Below are positions 37,007-45,126 of a stretch of DNA of 50,510 bases, piece after piece. The stretch spans positions 1 through 50,510 of the forward strand of contig JACKKZ010000009.1 of the NCBI GenBank assembly GCA_024236195.1, in the 5' to 3' direction. Origin of the DNA: Sphingomonadaceae bacterium. Its GTDB lineage: Bacteria > Pseudomonadota > Alphaproteobacteria > Sphingomonadales > Sphingomonadaceae. Positions within the stretch are counted from its first letter, which is position 1, and each line of letters begins with the position of its first letter. The notes beneath the pieces are model-generated. The model saw only the letters and a program-made list of their open reading frames with translations. It was not told the origin of the DNA and did not search any database. Position numbers and translations under genes: made by a program.

Positions 37007-37963
37007 ATGGCAACCGTCGCGATTCCCGCCGATTCTCCTGCTCGCTCGCATCCCGAGTGGCAATATCTCGACCTGATGCGCCGCATTTGGGAGGAGGGCA
37101 GCGAACGCGTCGACCGTACCGGTATCGGTACACGTTCGATTTTCGGGGCGATGCTTCGATTCGACTTGTCGGATGGGCGCATGCCGCTGATCACCACCAA
37201 GCGCGTCTATTGGAAAACTGCAACGCGCGAGATGCTGTGGTTTCTCACTGGCGAAACCAACATCCGGCCGCTGGTCCTGCAGGGCGTGAAGATCTGGAAC
37301 GAATGGCCGCACGCCAACTATGTCCGCGAGACGGGCGACAAGATTGCACTCGAAGAATTTGTCCAGCGCATTGCCGACGATGCGGGGTTTGCCGAACGGT
37401 GGGGGGATCTCGGGCCTGTCTATGGCAAGCAGTGGGTCGACTGGCCGACCTATCGCTATGGCCCCGATGGGAAATACGAAAGAGGGCCGGGGATCAACCA
37501 GGTTGCGGAAGTGGTAGAGAGCCTGCGCAACAATCCCGGTAGCCGCCGGCATATTATCGAGGGTTGGAATGTAGCCGAACTCGACCGGATGGCGCTGCCG
37601 CCGTGCCACAAGACTTACCAGTTCCATGTGGGCGACGGGAAACTGAATTGCGCGCTCTACCAGCGCAGCTGCGACGTCGCACTGGGGCTGCCGTTCAACC
37701 TGTGGAGCGGCGCGCTGCTCCAGCGGATGGTCGCGCAGCAGGTCGGGCTTGAACCCGGCGAGTTCGTTTGGATGGGCGGCGATACGCATCTCTACCTCAA
37801 TCATGAAGAGCTGGTGACTGAGCAGCTGACGCGGGAACCACAGGGCGAGCCGAAGCTCGAGATCAACCGGCGACCGTCATCCATATTCGACTACGAAATC
37901 GGTGATTTCATCGTCCACGGCTATGAACCGCTTGGTGCGCTTGCTGCGCCTGTCGCGGTCTGA
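37007..37963 (+). CDS. thyA: Thymidylate synthase
   Basis: Methylates dUMP to dTMP using 5,10-methylene-tetrahydrofolate. The 318-residue protein has DRTGIGTRSIFGAMLRFDL, TTKRVYWKTATREMLWFLTG, GPVYGKQW, the active-site segment LPPCHKTYQFHV (nucleophile Cys about residue 200), LYQRSCDVALGLPFNLW (dUMP-binding Arg-Ser-x-Asp) and GDTHLYLNH. The C-terminus ends LGALAAPVAV, the usual family ending pattern. It is slightly longer than the 264-residue E. coli form because of an insert around residues 100-150, as in many alphaproteobacterial enzymes. It is transcribed away from tRNA-Pro. Confidence 0.97.
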   Translation: MATVAIPADSPARSHPEWQYLDLMRRIWEEGSERVDRTGIGTRSIFGAMLRFDLSDGRMPLITTKRVYWKTATREMLWFLTGETNIRPLVLQGVKIWNEWPHANYVRETGDKIALEEFVQRIADDAGFAERWGDLGPVYGKQWVDWPTYRYGPDGKYERGPGINQVAEVVESLRNNPGSRRHIIEGWNVAELDRMALPPCHKTYQFHVGDGKLNCALYQRSCDVALGLPFNLWSGALLQRMVAQQVGLEPGEFVWMGGDTHLYLNHEELVTEQLTREPQGEPKLEINRRPSSIFDYEIGDFIVHGYEPLGALAAPVAV

Positions 37964-37974
37964 CGGCGCTGAGC

Positions 37975-38003
37975 TTGACCGCGGAGGCGCTTTGAAATAA
38001 TAT
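37975..38003 (+). promoter_or_regulatory. Sigma70-type promoter of the bkd cluster
   Basis: TTGACC (37975-37980), a 17-nt spacer and TAATAT (37998-38003), followed by a likely start about 7 nt later and a CGGGAGA ribosome site before the ATG at 38041. The A/T-rich -10 region stands out strongly against the local G/C-rich DNA. Confidence 0.65.
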
Positions 38004-38040
38004 AACACGCACGTAAAAGATTGCGTCCGGGAGACCAGAT

Positions 38041-39339
38041 ATGGCCGACAGGCCCGAGGGAGCGGCGAGCAGCAACAAGCCTGCACTTGCACTCCACGTT
38101 CCAGAACCGAAGTACCGGCCCGGCGATGCCGTCGATTACTCGCATCTCAACATCCCTGAAGCGGGCAAGCAGGCGCGACCCGACGAAACCGTCGAACCGA
38201 AGGAAATCGCGTCTTTCGCATATGACCTGATCCGCGTTCTGGGGGACGATAACAGGGCGCATGGCCCGTGGGATCCGAAGCTCGATGCGGATACGCTGCG
38301 GACCATGCTGCGCAATATGGCGATGGTTCGCGCGTTCGACGAACGCATGTTCCGCGGCCAGCGCCAGGGCAAGACCAGCTTTTACATGAAATGTACCGGT
38401 GAAGAGGCGACTTCGGTTGCTGCCGGTATGGCGTTGGCCAGTGATGACATGGTCTTCCCCAGCTATCGCCAGCAAGGCATCCTCATTGCACGCGGTTACC
38501 CTCTGGTTGAGATGATCAACCAGATTTATTCGAACAAGGGTGACAAGCTGAAGGGCCGCCAGCTGCCCATCATGTATTCGAGCCGCGAGCACAGCTTTTT
38601 CTCGATATCCGGCAACCTCGCCACGCAGACGCCGCAGGCAGTTGGCTGGGCGATGGCAAGCGCGATCAAGGGCGACAGCCGGATCGCCGCGACGTGGGTC
38701 GGTGAAGGCTCGACGGCGGAAGGCGATTTCCATTCCGCCTGCCTGTTTGCCACCGTCTACAATGCGCCGGTGATCCTCAACGTGATCAACAACCAGTGGG
38801 CGATTTCGAGCTTCTCGGGTTTTGCCGGGTCGGAGCGTACCACCTTCGCTGCTCGCGCGGTCGGCTATGGCCTGGCCGGACTGCGGGTCGACGGGAATGA
38901 CGCGCTGGCGGTCTATGCCGCGCAGCAATGGGCGGCCAACCGTGCCCGCGCCAATGCCGGCCCGACATTGATCGAATACTTCACCTATCGCGCCGAAGGC
39001 CATTCGACCTCGGACGATCCGACCGGTTATCGTTCTGCGCAAGAGCGCGAGGAATGGCCGCTGGGCGATCCCGTCAACCGCCTGAAGAACCACCTCATCG
39101 CGCTCGGCGAATGGGATGAGGATCGGCAGGCTGCGATGGACCAGCAATGCGCTGACGAGGTCAAGGCCGCAACCAAGGAAGCCGAAAAGAACGGCATCCT
39201 CGGCCATGGCCTGCACCATCCGTTCCGCACCATGTTCCAGGACGTATACGAAGAACTGCCCTGGCATCTTGAGGAGCAGGCCGCGCAGGCTCGCCGCGAA
39301 CGAGAGACAAAATGGCCTGGCGAGGAGCCATGGACATGA
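38041..39339 (+). CDS. bkdA1: Branched-chain 2-oxoacid dehydrogenase E1 alpha subunit
   Basis: ThDP-dependent decarboxylase subunit that acts on 2-oxoacids from valine, leucine and isoleucine. The 432-residue length and the long N-terminal extension (KPALALHVPEPKYRPGDAVDYSHLNI) distinguish it from pyruvate dehydrogenase E1 alpha. Motifs are MKCTGEEATSVAAG, FPSYRQQGILIARG, the ThDP/Mg motif GEGSTAEGDFHSACLFATVYNAP leading to INNQWAIS, and the phosphorylation-loop-like YRAEGHSTSDDPTGYR. The stop overlaps the E1 beta start, so expression is coupled. E1 beta and E2 follow, but no E3 is in the window. Confidence 0.93.
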   Translation: MADRPEGAASSNKPALALHVPEPKYRPGDAVDYSHLNIPEAGKQARPDETVEPKEIASFAYDLIRVLGDDNRAHGPWDPKLDADTLRTMLRNMAMVRAFDERMFRGQRQGKTSFYMKCTGEEATSVAAGMALASDDMVFPSYRQQGILIARGYPLVEMINQIYSNKGDKLKGRQLPIMYSSREHSFFSISGNLATQTPQAVGWAMASAIKGDSRIAATWVGEGSTAEGDFHSACLFATVYNAPVILNVINNQWAISSFSGFAGSERTTFAARAVGYGLAGLRVDGNDALAVYAAQQWAANRARANAGPTLIEYFTYRAEGHSTSDDPTGYRSAQEREEWPLGDPVNRLKNHLIALGEWDEDRQAAMDQQCADEVKAATKEAEKNGILGHGLHHPFRTMFQDVYEELPWHLEEQAAQARRERETKWPGEEPWT

Positions 39340-40394
39340 GCGCAGGAACGAAGGGCGCCGTGGAAACTGCCGTCACCTCTGAACGTCGCCTCAACATGAT
39401 CGAGGCGATCAACGATGCGCTCAACATCATGCTCGAGCGTGACCCTGACGTCATCATCATGGGCGAAGATGTAGGCTATTTCGGCGGCGTGTTCCGTTGC
39501 ACCGCTGGCCTGCAGGAAAAATACGGCAAGACCCGAGTGTTCGACACGCCGATTTCGGAATGCGGGATTATCGGCGTTGCGGTGGGGATGGGGGCTTACG
39601 GCCTGCGGCCGGTGCCGGAAATCCAGTTTGCCGACTATATCTACCCGGGTCTCGACCAGCTGATTTCGGAGGCGGCCCGCCTGCGTTACCGTTCGGCCAC
39701 CGAATATATTGCACCGATGACGGTGCGCTCGCCATTTGGCGGCGGGATATTCGGCGGCCAGACCCACAGTCAGAGCCCGGAATCGCTTTTCACCCATGTC
39801 GCGGGGCTCAAGACGGTGATCCCGTCCACGCCCTACGATGCCAAGGGCCTGCTGATCTCCTGCATCGAAGACAACGATCCGGTGATCTTCTTCGAGCCCA
39901 AGCGCATCTACAACGGGCCGTTCAGCGGCTACTATGACAGGCCGGCCGAGCCGTGGAAGCGGTTCGATGCCAGCGTTGTGCCCGAAGGCCACTACACGAT
40001 CCCGCTTGGCAAGGCGCGCAAGGTGACAGAAGGCGAGCAGCTGACGATCCTTGCTTACGGCACCATGGTCCATGTGACCGAGGCGGTCTGCCGCGAAAAG
40101 GGTATTGAGGCCGAGATTCTCGACCTGCGCACGCTGGTCCCGCTCGATATCGAAGCGATCGAGGCATCGGTCGAGAAGACCGGTCGTTGCTTGATCGTGC
40201 ATGAAGCAACCCGGACTTCGGGTTTTGGTGCCGAACTGTCAGCACTCGTTACCGAACGCTGCTTCTACCATCTCGAAGCCCCGGTCGAGCGTGTGACCGG
40301 CTTCGATACTCCCTATCCGCACAGCCTCGAATGGGCCTATTTCCCCGGCCCTATCCGCATCGGCGAGGCCATCGACAAGATCCTCAAGGACTGA
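39336..40394 (+). CDS. bkdA2: Branched-chain 2-oxoacid dehydrogenase E1 beta subunit
   Basis: The 352-residue partner of E1 alpha. The family blocks RRLNMIEAINDALNIMLERD, IIMGEDVGYFGGVFRCTAGL (the Glu that activates ThDP), RVFDTPISECGIIGVAVGMG, RSPFGGGIFGGQTHSQSPE and PSTPYDAKGLLISCI are clear, and the transketolase C-terminal domain contains EILDLRTLVPLDIEAI. I chose the ATG overlapping the E1 alpha stop (ACATGAGC); a start two codons earlier (ATGGAC) is also possible. E2 begins four bases after its stop. Confidence 0.93.
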   Translation: MSAGTKGAVETAVTSERRLNMIEAINDALNIMLERDPDVIIMGEDVGYFGGVFRCTAGLQEKYGKTRVFDTPISECGIIGVAVGMGAYGLRPVPEIQFADYIYPGLDQLISEAARLRYRSATEYIAPMTVRSPFGGGIFGGQTHSQSPESLFTHVAGLKTVIPSTPYDAKGLLISCIEDNDPVIFFEPKRIYNGPFSGYYDRPAEPWKRFDASVVPEGHYTIPLGKARKVTEGEQLTILAYGTMVHVTEAVCREKGIEAEILDLRTLVPLDIEAIEASVEKTGRCLIVHEATRTSGFGAELSALVTERCFYHLEAPVERVTGFDTPYPHSLEWAYFPGPIRIGEAIDKILKD

Positions 40395-40398
40395 CGCC

Positions 40399-41679
40399 AT
40401 GAGCAAGTTCACATTCAACCTGCCCGATATCGGCGAAGGTATCGCCGAAGCGGAAATCGTCGCGTGGCACGTCAAGGTCGGTGACAGGGTCGAGGAAGAC
40501 GACCAGCTGGCCGACATGATGACCGACAAGGCGACGGTCGAAATGGAAAGCCCGGTTGCCGGTACGGTCGTTTCCGTCGCCGGTGATGTCGGGGACGTCA
40601 TCGCAATCGGTGCGATGCTGGTGGAAATCGAAGTCGAAGGCGATGCCTCCGAACCGGTACCAGCGCCGACAGTTGAAACCGTTGAGGATCGTATCGAGCC
40701 TGAAACGACGGAAGCAGGCGAAGCGGATCATGCAGCCGCCGCCGTTGTCGCTCCCGAACCTGTGCCCGCTCCCGAAGCAACGCCTACTCCGGCGCCTGTG
40801 GATGTTTCACAGGCAAAGGTTCTCGCCACTCCTGCCGTGCGTCAGCGTGCGCGCGAACTGGGAATCGACCTCGCGCAGATCAAGCCTGCTGAGGATGGCC
40901 GCATCCGCCATGGCGATCTCGATCAGTTCCTGTCCTACAACAGTGCCTTCACAGGCGCGGCACGCACGCGCTCGGACGAGGAGAAGAAGGTTATCGGCAT
41001 GCGTCGCCGCATTGCCGAGAACATGGCCGCTTCCAAGCGCAACATCCCGCACTTCTCCTATGTCGAGGAAGTCGATGTCACCGCGCTTGAGGAAATGCGT
41101 GCTCAGCTCAACACCGGCAGGGGCGAGAAGCCGAAGCTCACGATCCTGCCACTGCTGATCACGGCGATCTGCAAGACGCTGCCTGATTTTCCGATGATCA
41201 ACGCCCGCTATGACGACGAAGCGGGGGTCGTGACCCAGCATGGGTCTGTCCATATGGGCATGGCGACGCAGACCGATGCAGGGCTGATGGTCCCGGTCAT
41301 TCGCAACGCGCAGGGGCAGAACCCGTGGCAGCTTGCGCGCGAGATCGTGCGGCTGGCCGAAGCGGCGCGGACCGGCAAGGCAAAATCGGAAGAACTTTCC
41401 GGCGGGACTTTGACGGTGACTTCGCTCGGCCCGCTCGGCGGTGTGGCGACGACTCCCGTTATCAACCGCCCTGAAGTGGCGATTATCGGCCCGAACCGGA
41501 TCATCGAGCGCCCGATGTATGTCACTGGCACCGACGGGGTGGAACGGATCGAGAAGCGCAAGCTGATGAATATCTCGATCAGTTGTGACCACCGCGTCGT
41601 CGATGGATGGGATGCGGCGAGCTTCATCCAGCAGCTCAAGAAGCTGATCGAAACGCCGGTGCTTCTCCTCGCCGACTGA
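40399..41679 (+). CDS. bkdB: Branched-chain 2-oxoacid dehydrogenase E2, dihydrolipoamide acyltransferase
   Basis: Core acyltransferase of the complex. The 426-residue protein has one N-terminal lipoyl domain (DKATVEMESPVAGTV, the lipoylated Lys in DKA), a Pro/Ala/Glu-rich linker (PEPVPAPEATPTPAPV), a peripheral-subunit-binding domain (ATPAVRQRARELGIDL...GRIRHGDL) and the C-terminal catalytic domain with ISCDHRVVDGWDAASFI (catalytic His and Asp). A single lipoyl domain is usual for the branched-chain complex. The E3 lipoamide dehydrogenase must be encoded elsewhere. Confidence 0.94.
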   Translation: MSKFTFNLPDIGEGIAEAEIVAWHVKVGDRVEEDDQLADMMTDKATVEMESPVAGTVVSVAGDVGDVIAIGAMLVEIEVEGDASEPVPAPTVETVEDRIEPETTEAGEADHAAAAVVAPEPVPAPEATPTPAPVDVSQAKVLATPAVRQRARELGIDLAQIKPAEDGRIRHGDLDQFLSYNSAFTGAARTRSDEEKKVIGMRRRIAENMAASKRNIPHFSYVEEVDVTALEEMRAQLNTGRGEKPKLTILPLLITAICKTLPDFPMINARYDDEAGVVTQHGSVHMGMATQTDAGLMVPVIRNAQGQNPWQLAREIVRLAEAARTGKAKSEELSGGTLTVTSLGPLGGVATTPVINRPEVAIIGPNRIIERPMYVTGTDGVERIEKRKLMNISISCDHRVVDGWDAASFIQQLKKLIETPVLLLAD

Positions 41680-41713
41680 TCTGTTAGGACGGGCCTACTC
41701 AGGAGAGTGAGTC

Positions 41714-42296
41714 ATGCAGACGGATCCGAGGGTAGACGACTACATCGCCAAGGCAGCCGATTTCGCGCGCCCGATCCTGATCGAGCTTCGCGCCCGTGTG
41801 CATCGCGTGCTGCCCGAGGCGGAGGAAGGCATCAAGTGGGGGATGCCACACTTCCTTCTCGGCGGTAAAAACGTCGCCGGGATGAGCGCATTCAAGGCGC
41901 ATTGCGCGTTCATCGTCCACGGGGCGGAGAAAGAAGGCGATGCAATGGGTCAGTGTGGGCGCGTCGAAACTATCGATGACCTGCCGGACGAAGCCGAAAT
42001 GGCGCAGGCGCTGAATGCGGCGCGCGAACGCATTGCACAGCATGGCAGCGCGACGAAGGGAGGGGCAAGCCTGCGCCCAAACCGGAAATCCCATGCCGGA
42101 TTATTTTGCGACGGCGCTTGCCGCCATCCCGAAAGCGCGTGCGACTTTCGATGCCCTGGCACCATCCCATCGTCGCGAATATCTCGAATGGATCACCGAA
42201 GCCAAACGTGAGGCGACGCGGGAAAAGCGTGTGGCGACGGCCCTTGAATGGCTGGCCGAGGGCAAGAAGCGCAACTGGAAATATGAGAACTGCTGA
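41714..42296 (+). pseudogene. DUF1801 / YdeI-family protein, frameshifted
   Basis: The first part reads RVDDYIAKAADFARPILIELRARV...IKWGMPHFLLGGKNVAGMSAFKAHCAF, a DUF1801 domain of the YdeI type. After about 42,055 the frame is lost in a run AGGGAGGGGCAAG. The middle frame gives GKPAPKPEIP, and the last frame gives MPDYFATALAAIPKARATFDALAPSHRREYLEW...KKRNWKYENC, the usual C-terminal bacteriocin-protection-like half. Two one-base errors in G and C runs explain both breaks. It has an AGGAG ribosome site and follows bkdB by 34 nt. Function unproven; probably an intact gene with sequence errors. Confidence 0.8.
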
Positions 42297-42304
42297 TTGG
42301 CGGG

Positions 42305-42726
42305 TTAGCGCACGATCGCGCTATACGTCATCCGCCCGCCCGTCTTGCCGTGAACCTTCAGCCCACATGGGTCACTTCTTCGGGCGCAGCCAGGCGTTCG
42401 CCGATGCGCAGGTGACCGATCCGGCCCCATTTGCGCCCGCCATCGACCGAGACCTCCAGCGCTTCGGAACTTCCTGCTGGAACGCCAGCGATGTGGGAAT
42501 AGCGCTTCTACCACTGTGCCTTTGCGGGCTTCTGCGCCGGTCCATTCGATCATCAGGATAACCCGATCGCCGCGTCGGAACGATGTAGCCGGCTCGACCG
42601 TGCGTAGCCCACCGCTCCGTCGATCGTTTCGACATAGACCGTGCGCGAGAGGGCAATGCGGTCTTGCGGTGTGGCTGCGCTGCCGAGAAATGCTGCCAGC
42701 AGTGCGAAACTTGCTCCAATACGCAT
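42305..42726 (-). pseudogene. Small secreted protein, frameshifted
   Basis: Read on the minus strand it begins MRIGASFALLAAFLGSAAT, a signal peptide, then QDRIALSRTVYVETIDG. The frame then shifts to EPATSFRRGDRVILMIEW, shifts again to RYSHIAGVPAGSSEALEVSV followed by DGGRKWGRIGHL, and finally ends LKVHGKTGGRMTYSAIVR. The joined protein would be about 140 residues and exported. Several single-base indels break it. All lie in a short noisy patch that also damages its neighbours, so this is probably an intact unknown gene. I do not recognise a catalytic motif. Confidence 0.6.
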
Positions 42727-42924
42727 CGCCAGACCCCTTTGTTGCGGCGACTGTTGAGGGCAGCGGTTTCGCAGCGAGAGGCGAAAATATGGTTAACGCA
42801 GCGCCAACCATGGTTGCTTTGGAAGCGATTTGCAGAAGTGCATTTTTGCTGCGTTTGGGCGTTGACACGAATCCGGCGCTGGCCTAGTGGCGCGTCTCCC
42901 AAGAGGCGCTGGCCGCTTAAATGC

Positions 42925-43000
42925 GCGGGTGTAGCTCAGTTGGTTAGAGTATCGGCCTGTCACGCCGAGGGTCGCGGGTTCGAGTCCGTCACTCGCGCCA
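42925..43000 (+). tRNA. tRNA-Asp (anticodon GTC), one T-stem base missing
   Basis: Acceptor GCGGGTG pairs with CACTCGC (one G-U), the anticodon loop is CTGTCAC on TCGGC/GCCGA, and CCA is encoded. The T-arm reads GCGGG-TTCGAGT-CCGT, where CCCGT is needed to pair; one C of a CCC run is absent. The molecule is thus 76 instead of 77 nt and the T-stem cannot form fully as written. It lies at the edge of the second noisy patch, so a sequence error is likely. Confidence 0.9.
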
Positions 43001-43046
43001 CTTGGGACATTTATCCAGCAGCTTCGAAATTGCCCTCCGACAGAGG

Positions 43047-43268
43047 CTATCCCCAGCGGCCGGTTTCCATCCAGATAAGGAAGCGCTTCAGCGGCAGCAG
43101 CCAGATCAGGCCGAGGACGAGGTAGACCAGTGTCTGCACCAGCACCGGCCAACCGCTCATCAACTCGGGTGCATAGCGGGCAATGACCAGCCCGTAAGCG
43201 ATCAGCCCGATGATCAGCCCGAGAATGCCGATTGGAATGCGCCAGGTGGGTTCGGTCCGTTTCATCAT
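43047..43268 (-). CDS. DUF2842 small membrane protein
   Basis: A 73-residue protein with two membrane helices (IPIGILGLIIGLIAYGLVIA and VLVQTLVYLVLGLIWLLPL), ending LKRFLIWMETGRW, the typical DUF2842 C-terminus. The family is restricted largely to alphaproteobacteria and has no known function. The ATG overlaps the fau stop (ATGATGA), so it is translated with fau. Confidence 0.88.
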   Translation of the reverse strand: MMKRTEPTWRIPIGILGLIIGLIAYGLVIARYAPELMSGWPVLVQTLVYLVLGLIWLLPLKRFLIWMETGRWG

Positions 43269-43837
43269 TCGCTCCGGAAAATCTGGGTCGGGGTGACCAC
43301 TGCGTCGAGCTTCCGGTCATGGGCCTCAAGTGGCAAGGCGTCGAGCAGTTGGACGTCCCACGCCAGCCCGATGGTTGTAACCGAGCCGTTTTCGGCCAGC
43401 CAGCGATCGTAATGCCCGCCACCCTGGCCGAGTCTGTGTCCGTCAGCGGTGAACGCCACCAGGGGGACGATCAGCGCATCGGGCGCACAACCCGGTGCGG
43501 AAGCATCCGGCTGCACCATGCCATGGGGTCCGGCCTCCAGCGCATCATCGTCCCACGGGTTGGGCCATTCGCCAAACTGCATGGGAGCGGCATCGTCCTC
43601 GAACCGCGGCAGGCAAATACGCTTGCCCTGCTCGGCGAACCATCGCGCCCAGCCGAGCGAAGGCGCTTCGTAGGCGGTCGGATAATATAGGCCCAGCGTC
43701 GCACAATCGGCCAACAGGTCGACAACCGCTTGCGGAGGGCGGTTGAGGATGAGCCCGCGAAGTGCTTCGGGCATCGACGTCACGAATTCACGACGTTTTG
43801 CACGCATCGCCTTGCGCAGTGCCTGCTTGTCCTGCAT
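43265..43837 (-). CDS. fau: 5-formyltetrahydrofolate cyclo-ligase
   Basis: Recycles 5-formyl-THF to 5,10-methenyl-THF with ATP. The 190-residue protein begins with the helix QALRKAMRAKRREF (Lys/Arg nucleotide contacts) and carries the signature LIVPLVAFTADGHRLGQGGGHYDRWL. The gene lies directly downstream of 6S RNA, an arrangement found across proteobacteria, where the two can be transcribed together. DUF2842 is coupled downstream. Confidence 0.93.
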   Translation of the reverse strand: MQDKQALRKAMRAKRREFVTSMPEALRGLILNRPPQAVVDLLADCATLGLYYPTAYEAPSLGWARWFAEQGKRICLPRFEDDAAPMQFGEWPNPWDDDALEAGPHGMVQPDASAPGCAPDALIVPLVAFTADGHRLGQGGGHYDRWLAENGSVTTIGLAWDVQLLDALPLEAHDRKLDAVVTPTQIFRSE

Positions 43838-43884
43838 CCGATGCTCCGTAACCTATGGGGTGGCGGAACCACCATGGGTCGTTA

Positions 43885-44008
43885 CCAGTGAAATCCTCTG
43901 ACGCCTAAACGTCAGGTGGGCGCCGTTTACCCGAGCCCCCAGGACGAACCCGTTAACCCGGGCAGGGACAGCTCCCTAGGATTGCTTATAGCCTCAGGGA
44001 TATTCGAA
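43885..44008 (-). ncRNA. ssrS: 6S RNA (approximate ends)
   Basis: The 204-nt gap between zapA and fau is where proteobacteria encode 6S RNA, the RNA that binds sigma70 RNA polymerase in stationary phase. On the minus strand a closing stem is visible: TCC-CTGA near the 5' end pairs with TCAG-A-GGA about 100 nt later. The interior is G/C-rich and self-complementary (CCCGGG...CTCGGG with a GGG-TTCG-TCC tip) around less-paired flanks, as in 6S. A further hairpin (GTAAC...GTTAC enclosing GGTGG-TTCCG-CCACC, about 43848-43886) lies between it and fau and may belong to the transcript. Identification rests on position and fold; the ends are estimates. Confidence 0.72.
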
Positions 44009-44041
44009 CGGCTCGTGCCGGGCAGTCCCGCCGCGCCCTAT

Positions 44042-44728
44042 CTAGGGTGCCGCCGTTCCGGCCTCAAGCTTTTCGGCGCATTCTTCGAGCAATTCGGCAA
44101 ATCGTTCGAGCGCAGGGGCAAGGTCTTCCGAACTGCCAGTGTTTCCGTTGGCAGCAGCAACCGCCGTCATTGCACCCAGCCGTTCCACCTTGGCTTCCAG
44201 CGCATTCTTCTCGCTCGCCAGGCCATCGGCTTTCGCCGTCATGGCTTCAAGCTCGCGCGTCAGCTCTGTCACCTTTGCGCTCTGCGCGTCGGCAGCCTCG
44301 CGGGCATCCTGCGCCTCTTGACGGCGATTGCCCAGTTCCCTGCGCATATCGTCGACCTCGGCATTATGTCGCTGCTGGGCGGACTGAAGCCCGTCCAGTT
44401 CGCCCTCGAGCTCGCCAATTTTGAGCTTTAGCTCGTCACGCATCCCGATTGCGAGATTGGCCTCGCGCTGTTGGGCTGCGGCGCTTTCCTCGACTTGTGC
44501 CTTTGCCGCATTGGCTGCTTCAACCTGCTTGCGTGCTTCATGCAAATCGTCGGCAACGAACAGTCCGGCGAACAGCAGGTTCTGCGATTCCTGCGGCGAC
44601 AGCGAGCCGCCCAGCTGCTGGAGCTTTTCGTCGAGCACCATGCCCAGTCCGGTGACGTGGGCCTCTTCTCCATCGGCGCAGGCGACCGTGTAACTGCGCC
44701 CGCCGATGGTGACGGTGACGTCGCTCAT
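44042..44728 (-). CDS. zapA: Cell division protein ZapA, with long coiled-coil extension
   Basis: ZapA bundles FtsZ at the division site. The N-terminal 90 residues are a standard ZapA head (VTVTIGGRSYTVACADGEE, LSPQESQNLLFAGLFVADDLHEA). The rest, to residue 228, is an unbroken Ala/Glu/Gln/Arg coiled coil (QREANLAIGMRDELKLKIGE, RRELGNRRQEAQDAREAADA) ending in a Glu-rich tail. Many ZapA proteins are only 100-120 residues, so this one is about twice the usual length. It lies just upstream of 6S RNA, and its start overlaps the stop of a small coiled-coil gene. Confidence 0.9.
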   Translation of the reverse strand: MSDVTVTIGGRSYTVACADGEEAHVTGLGMVLDEKLQQLGGSLSPQESQNLLFAGLFVADDLHEARKQVEAANAAKAQVEESAAAQQREANLAIGMRDELKLKIGELEGELDGLQSAQQRHNAEVDDMRRELGNRRQEAQDAREAADAQSAKVTELTRELEAMTAKADGLASEKNALEAKVERLGAMTAVAAANGNTGSSEDLAPALERFAELLEECAEKLEAGTAAP

Positions 44729-44919
44729 GCCTCCAGCTCCCGGATCAGGCTCTCAAGCTCGCCAAGCTGGGTGGTCACGGCTTCTCGCAGCGCCTCATGT
44801 TTTTCCACCAGTGCAGAAGCGGGCGCATGTTCCGCAGGCCCGCGATCCGCCACCTTGGCAATGCGCGCCAGTGCGTCCTCGATCCGCTGCACGGCGTTTT
44901 CGATACGATCCCCACTCAT
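44725..44919 (-). CDS. ZapB-like small coiled-coil protein
   Basis: A 64-residue, almost wholly helical product: GDRIENAVQRIEDALARIAK, a short linker (RGPAEHAPAS), then ALVEKHEALREAVTTQLGEL. I use the internal ATG (MSGDR) of a longer open frame because the upstream extension lacks the coiled-coil pattern and crosses an intergenic region. The stop overlaps the zapA ATG, so the two are translationally coupled, which suggests a partner role at the Z-ring. The name ZapB-like describes shape and context only; no sequence homology was shown. Confidence 0.75.
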   Translation of the reverse strand: MSGDRIENAVQRIEDALARIAKVADRGPAEHAPASALVEKHEALREAVTTQLGELESLIRELEA

Positions 44920-45126
44920 GGCGTATTTAATATCCCATTTGCCTTGGCAGGCAAAGGCTTGGCGGGGCCTGTTGATAACTGGCGCAAAGGCCGATCGTTT
45001 CGTCAATTGGTGGAAGCCGGGCGCTGCTGTCCTTGACCTCGCACCGCGCGTCCGCAAAGGGGTTCGCGCGCCCGAATCATGTCTGTCGCGAGCGGTCGGC
45101 AGATGCCATCCAAGGAGCCTTCCCGA

